Counted from the stretch's first letter, positions 25,881 to 34,932 are shown. The stretch: DNA of 40,663 bases from Candidatus Parabacteroides intestinigallinarum (GCA_019114945.1 DXEN01000066.1:1-40663); one strand, 5' to 3'. Translations and numbers: made by a program. The notes: a model not told the origin generated them from the sequence alone.

Positions 25881-25922
25881 CATTTCACATAGGTGCATGG
25901 GCCAACGCACGTATGTGAAATG
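25881..25922. repeat. Palindromic element between rsmD and S41 peptidase
   Basis: CATTTCACATAGGTGC (25881-25896) and GCACGTATGTGAAATG (25907-25922) are inverted with one mismatch around a 10-base loop. Similar words (ACATAGGTGCG at 25865-25875, CACGTATGTG just after) flank it. It lies between convergent gene ends and may stop transcription from both sides. Confidence 0.65.
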
Positions 25923-25928
25923 GGCTTG

Positions 25929-26966
25929 TCACGTATGTGCCTTATTCAGTAAATAGCGGATGGCGGCCTCGATAATCGTGTCGAGGCCTTTTTGCATGTC
26001 CTCGTCGGTCATGTCGACCGGGATGTCGGGGTCGATGCCGAACTCCGTGTGCCGCTGGTCCGCGTCCAGCATCGGGGAGGCGGAGAAACGCACGCTCCAG
26101 CCATTGGGCAGCTCCGAGGTGAACGGCAAGCCGCTCCCGCCGCCAGTGCGGTCGCCCATCGTGGTGACGTAGGGCAATACACGCATTTTCTGCACGAAAT
26201 CGTTGGCGGCGCTATAGCATTGCCGGTTCGTCAGGACGACGACCGGGCGCAGCCAGCGGATCCGTTCGGAGGGAGCGAGGTAGAGCGGATAAGGCTCGGA
26301 AAAGTCGTCGTGTCCTGGCCCGGTCTTGTGCTGGATATAACCGACGAGGACCTCTTCCTCCGCGAAGCGGGAGGCGATGCGGTCCGCATTGGATAGCAAG
26401 CCGCCCCCGTTGTTCCGGATATCGAGGATGAGGCCCGTGCAATCCTTGAACTGGTAGAAGATATTATCCAACCCGCTCTCGCCGGCGCCGCTGGAGAAAC
26501 TGCCGTAATAGATGTATCCGATTTGCCCGTCGCGGAGGGTCGTGTAGTAGAGTCCGCCCGCTATGGAATAATCCCGTCCGAGATAATTCTCTTGGATTTT
26601 CTCGTCGAAATTGTCCGGATAGTCCAGATACCAATCCCAGTAGCGGGAGAGGTTGAAGGTGGAGACCAAGTTGGTGTGGCCGTCTTTCAGTTCGTTCAGC
26701 ATATCGCCCAGCGTATCGAACAGGGCGTATTGGCTCATCGTGTCGGTGAGCAAAGGCTCGTAGCGGTCGTACACCTCGTCCCAATCGATTTCCTTATAGG
26801 CGAAGAAGCAATAATTCTCGTCGAGGATTTTCCAGAGCGCCTCGAAATTCTCATGCGGAGAGGCGACGTACTCGTCCGCCTTCTCGCAGCCGCCGAGCAG
26901 TCCGCCCGCTATCATTACCAAAGTGAGCGCGATCGTGTGTCTGATTATTGGGAAAAGTTGATTCAT
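25929..26966 (-). CDS. S41 family peptidase, lipoprotein
   Basis: A 345-residue C-terminal-processing-type peptidase. A lipoprotein signal (AGGLLGGC, Cys27) precedes an N-terminal helical part with WKILDENYCFFAYKEIDWDEVYDRY, the usual S41 (tricorn-like) opening. LKDGHTNLV and LILDIRNNGGG lead to the nucleophile in TNRQCYSAANDFV. GDRTGGGSGLP and FGIDPDIPVD complete the fold. Its substrate is unknown; lipoprotein S41 enzymes of this kind are common in Bacteroides. It starts seven bases after the DUF3316 stop. Confidence 0.9.
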   Translation of the reverse strand: MNQLFPIIRHTIALTLVMIAGGLLGGCEKADEYVASPHENFEALWKILDENYCFFAYKEIDWDEVYDRYEPLLTDTMSQYALFDTLGDMLNELKDGHTNLVSTFNLSRYWDWYLDYPDNFDEKIQENYLGRDYSIAGGLYYTTLRDGQIGYIYYGSFSSGAGESGLDNIFYQFKDCTGLILDIRNNGGGLLSNADRIASRFAEEEVLVGYIQHKTGPGHDDFSEPYPLYLAPSERIRWLRPVVVLTNRQCYSAANDFVQKMRVLPYVTTMGDRTGGGSGLPFTSELPNGWSVRFSASPMLDADQRHTEFGIDPDIPVDMTDEDMQKGLDTIIEAAIRYLLNKAHT

Positions 26967-26973
26967 ATCTTTT

Positions 26974-27858
26974 CTAATAGTAGGCGCTTTTGAACGCCTG
27001 TTTGTTCTTTAGTCGCTTGCCGCCGAAGGCCACGAACTCCTTGACCCAGCCTATCAGGAAGGTGTTCGACAGGATGTGCGATCGGATCGCGTTCGCGTCC
27101 GTGCGATACGAGCTATGCAAGTAGCCGACGCGAATCGTGCTGTTGCCCACGGGGAAGTCGGCCGTGATGAGATGTTTTTGGGCGAACTTGTTGTGGAACG
27201 AGCCGCACCGCACGATGCCACTGGCGTTGCCCAAATCGAATATCTCGTAATACGATTGTCCATAATGAGGCGAGAACATCACGCCTACGAAAGGAAGCGT
27301 GAACTGGTAGCGCAGCGTGATGGGATAGCGCTTGACGCGCCATGTGTAGATCGCCATCGCGGAGAGGTTGAGGTCGATATCCGCTTTGGCGGCGGCGGGA
27401 TTGTTGCCGTTGCGGGTGTTGTAGATGAAGCCCGCCATGGCGTGCGCCGAGCCTCCCGCCAATAATTTCAAGCCGGGATAGATTGCCGGGAAATGGTAGT
27501 GGTAGCCGAGCGTGTAATCAACAAACCCGGCCAGGTCGGTCGCCGTGCCGGAGGCGTTGCGCGTGGAGGCGATGTCGATGTTGATAATTTGTTGCCTCGA
27601 TACGCGGTAATCGGCGAGGCGGGTCATCTTCATCCGCTCGTTGATCACCCGCAGGCCCGGCCCCGTGTATTTCCGTCCCTCCGCTCCGGGGGACAAATAG
27701 GTGTCCATCAAGTTGTAGCGGCCGATGCCGAACAAGGTCGCCTCGTTGACGGAGCGGGGGATTTCCTCGCCGCCCTCGGTGCGCGCGCTCGATGTGGCGA
27801 GCGCGAGGCCCAGCCACAAACCAATCAGGATGCCTTTCGTCGCGCCGCTTTTATTCAT
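26974..27858 (-). CDS. DUF3316 family protein
   Basis: A 294-residue exported protein with a signal peptide (GILIGLWLGLALATSSA) and a beta-rich body, matching DUF3316. Alternating aromatic strands (YTLGYHYHFPAIYPGL, YPITLRYQFTLPFVGVMF, STIRVGYLHSSYR) suggest an outer-membrane beta-barrel. Its function is unknown. The start overlaps the 3' end of parC by 8 bases, so it is co-transcribed with parC. Confidence 0.75.
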   Translation of the reverse strand: MNKSGATKGILIGLWLGLALATSSARTEGGEEIPRSVNEATLFGIGRYNLMDTYLSPGAEGRKYTGPGLRVINERMKMTRLADYRVSRQQIINIDIASTRNASGTATDLAGFVDYTLGYHYHFPAIYPGLKLLAGGSAHAMAGFIYNTRNGNNPAAAKADIDLNLSAMAIYTWRVKRYPITLRYQFTLPFVGVMFSPHYGQSYYEIFDLGNASGIVRCGSFHNKFAQKHLITADFPVGNSTIRVGYLHSSYRTDANAIRSHILSNTFLIGWVKEFVAFGGKRLKNKQAFKSAYY

Positions 27859-30598
27859 CGAACAACTTCATTTGACCCGTAATCTCGTCGAGGATGTCGG
27901 CCGTGCTTTGCTCGTCCGTCGGCTCGCTCTCCGGCTCCTCGTCCGTGGAGACGATGGGTGCGGCCTCTGCCTCGGGCGTGGCGAAGCGGGTCGGTTCTAA
28001 CTCGTTGACGCTATCGACCTCGTACGTGGAGACGCGTTTCCCTTTTGCCTTGAATCCTTTCACGGCCACGAACTCCTCGGCGTCCAGCACGAGCGGCTCG
28101 CGGAAGGCGTCGTTGCCACCGAATACGATCTCCACACGGGGATACGCCTCGTCGGTGAGCAATATCAGGCGGCTTTTGGGATTGTCGCCCACGAAGTTCT
28201 GCTTGCGGGCGGTCGCCTCCAGTAGGAAGCGCTTCAGGTAATAATACTTTTGGTCGGCGTCGTACACCACGGCGGTCCACACCTTGCTGGGCTGGTATTT
28301 CTCCAGCGTCATCATATTCGCCTCGTAATGGTTGCTTAGGTCGAAATTCGTGGCGTAGAAATCGCCGTTGGGCATGATGGCTAATATTTGCTCCTCGCTC
28401 TGGAATTCGCCCAGTTCCTCCCCGCGCCCGTCGTAATTGAGGCGGAGCACGTCCCAATCGAACCAGACGCGCCGGCCTCCCAGGGTGGAGGATCCTTTCT
28501 GCTTGAGGCTCACCTTGTGGATTTCCGACTTGGTGAGCAGGTTCCCCTGCGAGCCCCGTCCCTTGATGGCGATGTCGCTGAAGCTCTTCTCGAAGACAAA
28601 CAGCTTCTGGCGGGGTTTGGGCTTCAGGATCACCTTCACCGTCTCGGCCTCGCCGTTCGGGTTGGCGCTGAAATAGAGGATGCGCGATCCCTCCGTCCCT
28701 TTCGTCAGGTCGTATTCCTTATCGCGGTTGATGCTGGTGATGGCGAAGCGCTTGATGTAGTTGTAGCCATGCTTGCCATCGCGGTACACCACGTTGTAGA
28801 TCGTGCGGTTGTCGTTGCGCTTGAACACGTTGACGTAGAGGATGTCCTTTCCAACGAACATCTTGTCGGCCACTTTCACCACCTTGTAAGTGCCATCGCG
28901 GTAGAAGATAATCACGTCGTCGATGTCCGAGCAGTTGCAGATAAACTCGTCTTTCTTCAGGCTCATGCCGATGAAGCCCTCCTGCCGGTTGATATACAGT
29001 TTCTCGTTGGCCTCGACTACCTTGGTCGCCTCTATCGTGTCGAAGTTGCGTATCTCCGTCCGGCGTGGATAGCTCGCTCCGTATCTCTCCTTGAGCGATT
29101 CGAACCATTGGATGGTGTGCTCCACGATGTGCGCCAGCCGGTCGTTGATCCGGTCGATTTGTTCGCGTGTCTGGGCGATGAACGCGTCGCTCTTGTCGGA
29201 GTTGAACTTGAGGATGCGCCCCATCTTGATCTCCATCAGGCGCAGGATATCGTCGCGTGTCACCTCGCGGATGAGCTTGGGCTTGAACGGCTCCAGGCGC
29301 CGGTCGATGTGCGCCACCGCCTCGTCCATATCGCCCGCGTTCTCGAATTCCCGGTCCTTATAGATGCGTTCCTCGATGAATATCTTTTCCAGCGAGGCGA
29401 AGAAGAGCGCCTCCTCTTGCTCCTGTTTCTGGATGAGCAATTCTTGTCGGAGCAGGTCCAGCGTGCGGTCCGTGGAGTGGCGCAACACGTCGCTCACCGT
29501 CAGGAAATGGGGTTTATCGTCCTTGATGACGCAGCAGTTGGGCGAGATGCTGATCTCGCAATCCGTGAACGCGTACAGGGCGTCGATCGTCTTGTCGGAC
29601 GAGACGCCGGGCGCTAAGTGTACGAGGATCTCCACCTCCTTGGCGGTGTTGTCGTCCACTTTCTTGATCTTGATCTTTCCCTTCTCGTTCGCCCGCAGGA
29701 TCGAGTCGATAAGGGTCGAGGTGGTCTTGCCATAAGGAATCTCCGAGATGACCAGCGTCTTGTTGTCGATTTTCCCGATCTTGGCGCGCACCTTCACCGA
29801 GCCGCCTCGCTCGCCATCGTTGTATTTGGAGACATCGATAGAGCCTCCCGTCTGGAAATCGGGATATAGCCGGAACTCCTCGCCACGCAGATAAGCGATG
29901 GAGGCGTCCAGCAACTCATTGAAGTTGTGCGGCAATATCTTCGAGGAGAGTCCCACCGCGATGCCCTCCACGCCTTGCGCCAGCAGCAAGGGAAATTTCA
30001 CGGGCAGGGTGACCGGCTCGCGGTTGCGCCCGTCGTAAGAGAGCTGCCAAAGGGTCGTCTTGGGGTTGAACACCGTGTCGAGGGCGAACTTGGAAAGCCG
30101 GGCCTCGATGTAACGGGGAGCCGCCGCCCCGTCGCCGGTCAGGATATTTCCCCAGTTTCCTTGGGTCTCGATCAGTAGCTCTTTCTGCCCCAACTGCACC
30201 AGCGCGTCGCCGATGGAGGCGTCGCCGTGCGGGTGGAACTGCATCGTGTGCCCCACGATGTTGGCCACCTTGTTGAAGCGTCCGTCCTCCAGCCGGCGCA
30301 TGGAATGCAGGATACGGCGCTGCACCGGCTTCAGCCCGTCGTTGATATGCGGCACGGCGCGTTCCAGGATCACGTACGAGGCATAGTCCAGGAACCAGTT
30401 CTGGTACATTCCCGACAGGTGGTACGTCACGCGGGCGTCCCCTTTGTCCGGCACCTTGTAATCGGAGTGCACGGTCGCGCCACCGTCTTGTTCCGCGGCG
30501 TCCTTATCCGTCTCTGTCGTCTCCTCGGTGTCCTCGTTTCCAGCCTCTTTATCCTCGATGTAATCGTCTTCTTTATCTTCCGGTCTCATAAAATCCAA
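27851..30598 (-). CDS. parC: DNA topoisomerase IV subunit A
   Basis: A 915-residue type IIA topoisomerase A subunit. It cuts and rejoins DNA to unlink daughter chromosomes together with ParE. The catalytic Tyr163 is in AAPRYIEARLS; GLKPVQRRIL, FHPHGDASIGDAL and LAQGVEGIAVGLSS are also family motifs. The N-terminus carries an unusual acidic extension of about 45 residues. The C-terminal pinwheel is followed by an acidic tail ending in MKLFDE. No parE is in the window, and a GyrA assignment is less likely given the Bacteroidetes ParC-type C-terminus. Confidence 0.88.
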   Translation of the reverse strand: MDFMRPEDKEDDYIEDKEAGNEDTEETTETDKDAAEQDGGATVHSDYKVPDKGDARVTYHLSGMYQNWFLDYASYVILERAVPHINDGLKPVQRRILHSMRRLEDGRFNKVANIVGHTMQFHPHGDASIGDALVQLGQKELLIETQGNWGNILTGDGAAAPRYIEARLSKFALDTVFNPKTTLWQLSYDGRNREPVTLPVKFPLLLAQGVEGIAVGLSSKILPHNFNELLDASIAYLRGEEFRLYPDFQTGGSIDVSKYNDGERGGSVKVRAKIGKIDNKTLVISEIPYGKTTSTLIDSILRANEKGKIKIKKVDDNTAKEVEILVHLAPGVSSDKTIDALYAFTDCEISISPNCCVIKDDKPHFLTVSDVLRHSTDRTLDLLRQELLIQKQEQEEALFFASLEKIFIEERIYKDREFENAGDMDEAVAHIDRRLEPFKPKLIREVTRDDILRLMEIKMGRILKFNSDKSDAFIAQTREQIDRINDRLAHIVEHTIQWFESLKERYGASYPRRTEIRNFDTIEATKVVEANEKLYINRQEGFIGMSLKKDEFICNCSDIDDVIIFYRDGTYKVVKVADKMFVGKDILYVNVFKRNDNRTIYNVVYRDGKHGYNYIKRFAITSINRDKEYDLTKGTEGSRILYFSANPNGEAETVKVILKPKPRQKLFVFEKSFSDIAIKGRGSQGNLLTKSEIHKVSLKQKGSSTLGGRRVWFDWDVLRLNYDGRGEELGEFQSEEQILAIMPNGDFYATNFDLSNHYEANMMTLEKYQPSKVWTAVVYDADQKYYYLKRFLLEATARKQNFVGDNPKSRLILLTDEAYPRVEIVFGGNDAFREPLVLDAEEFVAVKGFKAKGKRVSTYEVDSVNELEPTRFATPEAEAAPIVSTDEEPESEPTDEQSTADILDEITGQMKLFDE

Positions 30599-30641
30599 TG
30601 CGTTCTATAATGGCGTATCGCCTCCGATGGCAATCGGGGTG

Positions 30642-30649
30642 TAAATATA
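30642..30649 (-). promoter_or_regulatory. Possible -7 element for parC
   Basis: The minus strand reads TCTTCGTATATTTAC, with TATATTTA as a one-mismatch -7 box 43 bases before the start. The same 15-base string recurs before the oxidoreductase gene at 33657-33671. Confidence 0.35.
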
Positions 30650-30737
30650 CGAAGAACTCGCGTAATAATGGCAGGAAGAGGGCAAAATGATATGTGATGG
30701 TACATAAAGTTCTCTAATCTGATAATATCAATTTCTA

Positions 30738-31871
30738 TTATTTAGCGAAGTACTCTGTCTTCAACCAATAGGCATAAATCGGGTCTTGGAACGAGATTTC
30801 ACCTGCCTTATTATCCAATACATCATTTTTGATCAGGGCGGCCTTTGAACGGGATATCGAGGTTGTTGAAGAGATTTGATAGCGGTGCATCACTTCGGTC
30901 GAACTAATGGCTTTTTCTCCGGCAATAAGAGCTTTCAGGTAGTTCAGTTGCTGTGTAGTCAGCGTCTCTGTAATTGTTATAAATAGTAGACTTAACTGCT
31001 CTACCAATGCCGTGTGTGCCTCGCGAACGATCTCGACAGTACATACATCCTTCGTCCTGAGCCATGAAAGCTGTGCCAGCTGCTGTGCGTAGTATGGATG
31101 GTTATCTACGAGCTTCGCGATCAAATGGCTTGCTTCATCGCTGATGTTCTTGCCGGTATCCGCGAAACGATTCTTGAAAAAATCCACGAGACAAGGCGTC
31201 TCAATCTTATTGAGAAACATCAGATTGCCGAACTTGTAGAATGGTTTGGATGAGTCGGTAAACACTTCCATCATCATGTGGCGCTTGCTGCCATAGAGAC
31301 AATAGGCCACATTCTGGTGCAGCTGCCAATGTGAACGCAACTTTTTCTGGAAATAGTCGGGATCGGTAAATTCCGCGATATTTTGGAACTCATCTACGCA
31401 AATCACGATTTTCAGGCCTTTCTTCTTGGCGATTTTTTCGGCAAGGTCGAGCACTTCATCGGGGTTGCGCTTTATTTCCTCCCAATCAAAGTCGATTGAA
31501 ACCTCATTGGTGGGGTCTGTACCAATAGAAATCTTGGGAACAAGATGCGAGAAGAAACTCTTCGCGCTCTCGATTGCCTCTTCCCATTTTGTGGAAGTGG
31601 CGGCAATTACCTTTTGGGCGAGCAGCGAATAAAAATGTTCCTCGCTACGCACATTGAAAAGGTCGATATGGCAGATCCGGAGGTTGCTGTCCCGCGCCAT
31701 CGCTAACTTCGCGGCTTTATTTACAAGCGAACTTTTGCCCCAGCGGCGAGGAGAGATAATAATCGTGTTGATTAACGACGTAAAGTTTTGAACCAAGTCG
31801 GCTGTTTCTTTCTCACGGTCGGTAAAATTCTTCTCGGTAGCGATCTTCCCAAATATAAACGGAGTTTCCAT
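30738..31871 (-). CDS. AAA-type ATPase, archaeal-ATPase-like
   Basis: A 377-residue STAND-like ATPase. Walker A is SPRRWGKSS (residues 40-48) and Walker B is KIVICVDEFQNI. The C-terminus is a winged-helix-like domain (TTQQLNYLKALIAGEKAISSTEVMHRYQISSTTSISRSKAAL) typical of the archaeal-ATPase-like family. Its target is unknown. GC content is lower than in parC beside it, as for an acquired gene. The promoter region holds several TACAT-type palindromes, so it is probably tightly regulated, perhaps by its own product. Confidence 0.85.
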   Translation of the reverse strand: METPFIFGKIATEKNFTDREKETADLVQNFTSLINTIIISPRRWGKSSLVNKAAKLAMARDSNLRICHIDLFNVRSEEHFYSLLAQKVIAATSTKWEEAIESAKSFFSHLVPKISIGTDPTNEVSIDFDWEEIKRNPDEVLDLAEKIAKKKGLKIVICVDEFQNIAEFTDPDYFQKKLRSHWQLHQNVAYCLYGSKRHMMMEVFTDSSKPFYKFGNLMFLNKIETPCLVDFFKNRFADTGKNISDEASHLIAKLVDNHPYYAQQLAQLSWLRTKDVCTVEIVREAHTALVEQLSLLFITITETLTTQQLNYLKALIAGEKAISSTEVMHRYQISSTTSISRSKAALIKNDVLDNKAGEISFQDPIYAYWLKTEYFAK

Positions 31872-31896
31872 AACGTTCTATTTTTGATTTCTATCG

Positions 31897-31963
31897 CAAA
31901 TGTAATACATAAAATGTAACTACATAAATTGTTGCTACAAAAAATGTATATGCGTTTTTTGTA
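31897..31963 (-). promoter_or_regulatory. Promoter with three palindromic sites
   Basis: The minus strand reads TACATTTG (31897-31904) as a -7 element, with TTTA 20 bases upstream. ATGTAATACAT (31900-31910) and ATGTAACTACAT (31914-31925) are perfect palindromes, the first overlapping the -7 box and the second inside the spacer. A third inverted pair, TACAAAAAA (31936-31944) and TTTTTTGTA (31955-31963), lies upstream. This is an arrangement expected for a repressor site. Confidence 0.55.
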
Positions 31964-32051
31964 ACATTCCGTCGGTCCGTGGTATATTAGTTGCTGTCGT
32001 CACTAAGAACGTATGAATTGAGGTTTGATGAACTCGGCTATGATAGGGAGG

Positions 32052-32172
32052 TGTGTCAAAATCAAGTATTGGCACGCGGATAACGCGGAAGGCGCGGATT
32101 TATTTAATAAAAACAATCTGCGTTCATCCGCTCAATCCGTGTCATCCGCGTGCTTTTCCGCGATTTGACACA
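32052..32172. repeat. Nested inverted repeat of about 120 bases
   Basis: TGTGTCAAAATC (32052-32063) pairs with GATTTGACACA (32162-32172) with one bulge, and inside it GCACGCGGAT (32072-32081) pairs exactly with ATCCGCGTGC (32144-32153). The middle carries repeated CGGAT/ATCCG words. I remember similar CGCGGAT-rich repeats scattered through Bacteroides genomes. It lies 12 bases after the oxidoreductase stop and may end that transcript. The remaining part of the 312-base gap (31964-32051) shows nothing clear. Confidence 0.7.
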
Positions 32173-32183
32173 TCCACATCCAC

Positions 32184-33614
32184 TTAAATCGCGTAATACT
32201 GCTCCCAGCCTTCGCGGGGCGGCACGCGGAGCATCCGGTTCGCTTCCGGGTCGTTCGTGATCTCCTTCGTGTCGCGGTCGAAGACGAGCTTACGGTTCAG
32301 CCGCTGGCTCAATACGCCGAGGCAGAACACTTGGCTCAACGGGCCGGCCACGGAGAAGGGCGAGCGCGTCTGCTCCCGTCCCATGCAGGCGAGCAAGAAG
32401 TTCGCGTAATGGTTCGACGGGCTTTGCGGCACTTCCGGCAGGCGCGAGGCCATTTCCCTCGCTTTCTCGTCCGGAATGATGGAGAGCGTGCTGCCGTGCG
32501 ATCCGCCCTTGAAGGTCAGCGTCTTCGTGTAGATTTCCTTGCCCGGGTTCAGCTTGGCGGGCTGTAGCTTGCCGCCGGCCACGGTCGGGATGTTCGGGTC
32601 GATCTCGGATACGCCATAGCCTTCCGGCACCGCCGGGATGTTGTCCAGACCGTCGTACCACGTGATGTCCACGGGAGGCATATCGCCACGGGCGGGGAAC
32701 TTGAAGAGGATCGTGGACGACATCGGGAAGAAGAACGGGTTATGGTCTTTCAGATACAGCGGGTTCACTTCCGCGGGCAAGCCCAGGTCGAGGAACTCGT
32801 GCGCCGTGTCGAGGATGTGCGCTCCCCAATCGCCCAGCACGCCCATGCCGAAATCGTACCAGCAGCGCCATTGCCCCAAGTGGTAATCGTGGTTGTAGTC
32901 GTGGTAGCGCGCCACGCCGATCCACGTGTCCCAATCCATCGTCTCGGGCACCGGCTCGCCCATCGGCATGTGCTTGATGCGCGGGTTCCAGCCGTGCCAG
33001 CGCCGTACGTTGTTCATGTGGGCGGTGATGGCGGTGACGTCCTTGATGATGCCCGCTTCCTTCCACGCCTTGAACTGGAAATAGTTCGCCTCGGAGTGCC
33101 CTTGGTTGCCCATCTGGGTCACCACGCCGTACTTTTCCGCCGCCCGCGTCATCAGCTCCACTTCCTCGAAGGTGCGCGCCATGGGCTTTTCCACGTACAC
33201 GTGCTTGCCGTGCGCCATCGCCTCGATCGTTATCGGGAAATGCGAGTGGTCGGGCACGCCCACCGTCACGGCGTCGATCTTCTCCGCCATCCGGTCGAAC
33301 ATCACGCGGAAATCCTGGAAGCGGGGCGCTTTCGGGAACATATTCATCACCTCCTGCGTATGCGGGGCGCCCATGTCCACGTCGCACAGGGCCACCACGT
33401 CGCACAGGCCTGTCTTGTATAATTCCTTCGCTATCTCGCCACCTCGCTGGCCGATGCCGATGAAGGCGACGCGCACCTTGTCGTTCGCGCTCACGCGGGG
33501 CGCCCCGGCGGGTCTCGCGTGGGCCGGTATCCAGAACGAGGGAATTGCCGACGCGGCCGAGAGGGCCAGCGCCCGTTTCAGGAACGAGCGGCGAGAGATT
33601 TCTTCTGTTTTCAT
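32184..33614 (-). CDS. Gfo/Idh/MocA family oxidoreductase, Tat-exported
   Basis: A 476-residue protein with a twin-arginine signal (SRRSFLK, Arg8-Arg9, then a hydrophobic run ending PAHA). The N-terminal Rossmann domain has GIGQRGGEIAKEL and the dehydrogenase motif VEKPMA. The C-terminal domain has WHGWNPRIKHMP and DFGMGVLGDWGAHILDTAHEF, typical of the exported sugar oxidoreductases common in Bacteroidales. The substrate is unknown. The start at 33614 is chosen because it gives a correct Tat signal; the frame extends nine codons further. It is a single gene, followed by the nested inverted repeat. Confidence 0.9.
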   Translation of the reverse strand: MKTEEISRRSFLKRALALSAASAIPSFWIPAHARPAGAPRVSANDKVRVAFIGIGQRGGEIAKELYKTGLCDVVALCDVDMGAPHTQEVMNMFPKAPRFQDFRVMFDRMAEKIDAVTVGVPDHSHFPITIEAMAHGKHVYVEKPMARTFEEVELMTRAAEKYGVVTQMGNQGHSEANYFQFKAWKEAGIIKDVTAITAHMNNVRRWHGWNPRIKHMPMGEPVPETMDWDTWIGVARYHDYNHDYHLGQWRCWYDFGMGVLGDWGAHILDTAHEFLDLGLPAEVNPLYLKDHNPFFFPMSSTILFKFPARGDMPPVDITWYDGLDNIPAVPEGYGVSEIDPNIPTVAGGKLQPAKLNPGKEIYTKTLTFKGGSHGSTLSIIPDEKAREMASRLPEVPQSPSNHYANFLLACMGREQTRSPFSVAGPLSQVFCLGVLSQRLNRKLVFDRDTKEITNDPEANRMLRVPPREGWEQYYAI

Positions 33615-33659
33615 GATAAGACTATTTTTTGAGTTTGACATCGCGATCGATTCGCGTCG

Positions 33660-33667
33660 TAAATATA
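33660..33667 (-). promoter_or_regulatory. Possible -7 element for the oxidoreductase gene
   Basis: The minus strand reads TATATTTA, 46 bases before the start, in the same local string as before parC. One mismatch to the -7 consensus and no clear -33 box. Confidence 0.3.
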
Positions 33668-33765
33668 CGAAGATTTCCGTTCATCCTCCCCGCGGGGCGC
33701 CCATTTATTTCGAGGCGTGCTCCTATTTGGGGAATATCCGTTATATTCGCGGCTAAAAAAGACAG

Positions 33766-34932
33766 ATGACACATTCGTATCTCGCCTCCAAGCCACGCTA
33801 CGAGATCTTGGACGGCTTGCGCGGCGTGGCCGCTATCGTGGTGGTGCTTTTCCACATGTTTGAGTGTTATTCCCCCGGCCCGATGGAGCAGATTATCAAC
33901 CACGGCTATCTCGCGGTGGATTTCTTCTTCGCCCTCTCCGGGTTCGTGGTCGCCTACGCTTACGACGACCGTTGGGACCGTATGGGCCTGTGGGATTTCT
34001 TCAAGCGGCGCGTCGTGCGGTTGCATCCCATGGCCGTTTTCGGCACCTTGTTGTGCGCGTGCTTCTTCTACCTGGGCGCCGGGCCGTCGTATCCGTTGGT
34101 CGAGGGCACGCCGTGGTACGTGTTGCTTCTCACGCTGCTTTGGTGTTGCACGCTGGTGCCCATGCCGCCCGCGCTCGATATCCGCGGGTGGGGCTGCACC
34201 AATCCCATCAACGACCCTACGTGGACCTTGCAGTTCGAATACCTCGCCAATATCCTTTACGCCTTGGTGTTCCGCCACCTCTCCCGGCTCGCGTTGGGCG
34301 TCTGCTGCGCCGTGGCCGCCTTCTTCACGCTCTCGCTGGCGCTGAATTGGGATTTCCTCGGGCTGCTCGCCTCGCGCCCGGCGATGGCTTATACCGTCGT
34401 CGGCGGCTGGATGCTCACGCCCTCGCAGGTCTACATCGGGCTCATCCGCCTGGCGTTCCCCTTCCTGTCCGGCATGTTGCTGGCGCGCTACGGGCGGTTC
34501 ATCCGGTTGAGGGGCGGCTTCGGCTGGTGCGCGGCGCTTATCCTCGTCCTCACGGCGATGCCCCGCCTGGGCGGTACCGAGGCGATGTGGGTGAACGGGC
34601 TGTACGAGGCGCTGGTCATCATCGCGCTGTTCCCGCTCATCCTGAGTATCGGGGCCGGGAGCGAGGTTCGGGGCAAGCGCGCCCAAAGCGTCTGCAAGTT
34701 CCTCGGCTTCATCTCCTATCCGCTTTACATCACGCATTTCGCGTTCGTCTATATGCTCTGGACCTTCAAGGGCTATCACCCCGACGCGCCCACGGGCACC
34801 GTCGTCTTCCTGTGCGCCGGCCTGTTTGTCGTGGCCATCTGCGTCGCCTATGCCGCGTTGAGGCTCTACGATATGCCCGTGCGGGAGTATTTGAAGGAGC
34901 GTTGGTTGCGCAAGCCGCGAAAGGAGGCGTAG
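33766..34932 (+). CDS. Acyltransferase 3 family membrane protein
   Basis: A 388-residue integral membrane acyltransferase of the OafA/Nodulation NodX type. About ten hydrophobic helices are seen. The family signature is LDGLRGVAAIVVVLFHMFE near residue 15, followed by GYLAVDFFFALSGFVVAYAY and FFKRRVVRLHPM. These enzymes acetylate or acylate sugars of lipopolysaccharide, capsule or exopolysaccharide. The substrate is unknown. It is a single gene, followed by an inverted repeat. Confidence 0.88.
   Translation: MTHSYLASKPRYEILDGLRGVAAIVVVLFHMFECYSPGPMEQIINHGYLAVDFFFALSGFVVAYAYDDRWDRMGLWDFFKRRVVRLHPMAVFGTLLCACFFYLGAGPSYPLVEGTPWYVLLLTLLWCCTLVPMPPALDIRGWGCTNPINDPTWTLQFEYLANILYALVFRHLSRLALGVCCAVAAFFTLSLALNWDFLGLLASRPAMAYTVVGGWMLTPSQVYIGLIRLAFPFLSGMLLARYGRFIRLRGGFGWCAALILVLTAMPRLGGTEAMWVNGLYEALVIIALFPLILSIGAGSEVRGKRAQSVCKFLGFISYPLYITHFAFVYMLWTFKGYHPDAPTGTVVFLCAGLFVVAICVAYAALRLYDMPVREYLKERWLRKPRKEA

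Noticed and set aside
28388-29617. 409-codon plus-strand frame opposite parC
   Set aside because: It is the complement of a conserved topoisomerase gene and shows no protein motif or start signal.
33622-34779. 385-codon minus-strand frame opposite the acyltransferase gene
   Set aside because: It is a low-complexity Glu/Arg/Gln/His-rich translation of a GC-rich membrane-protein gene; the sense strand carries the acyltransferase signature.
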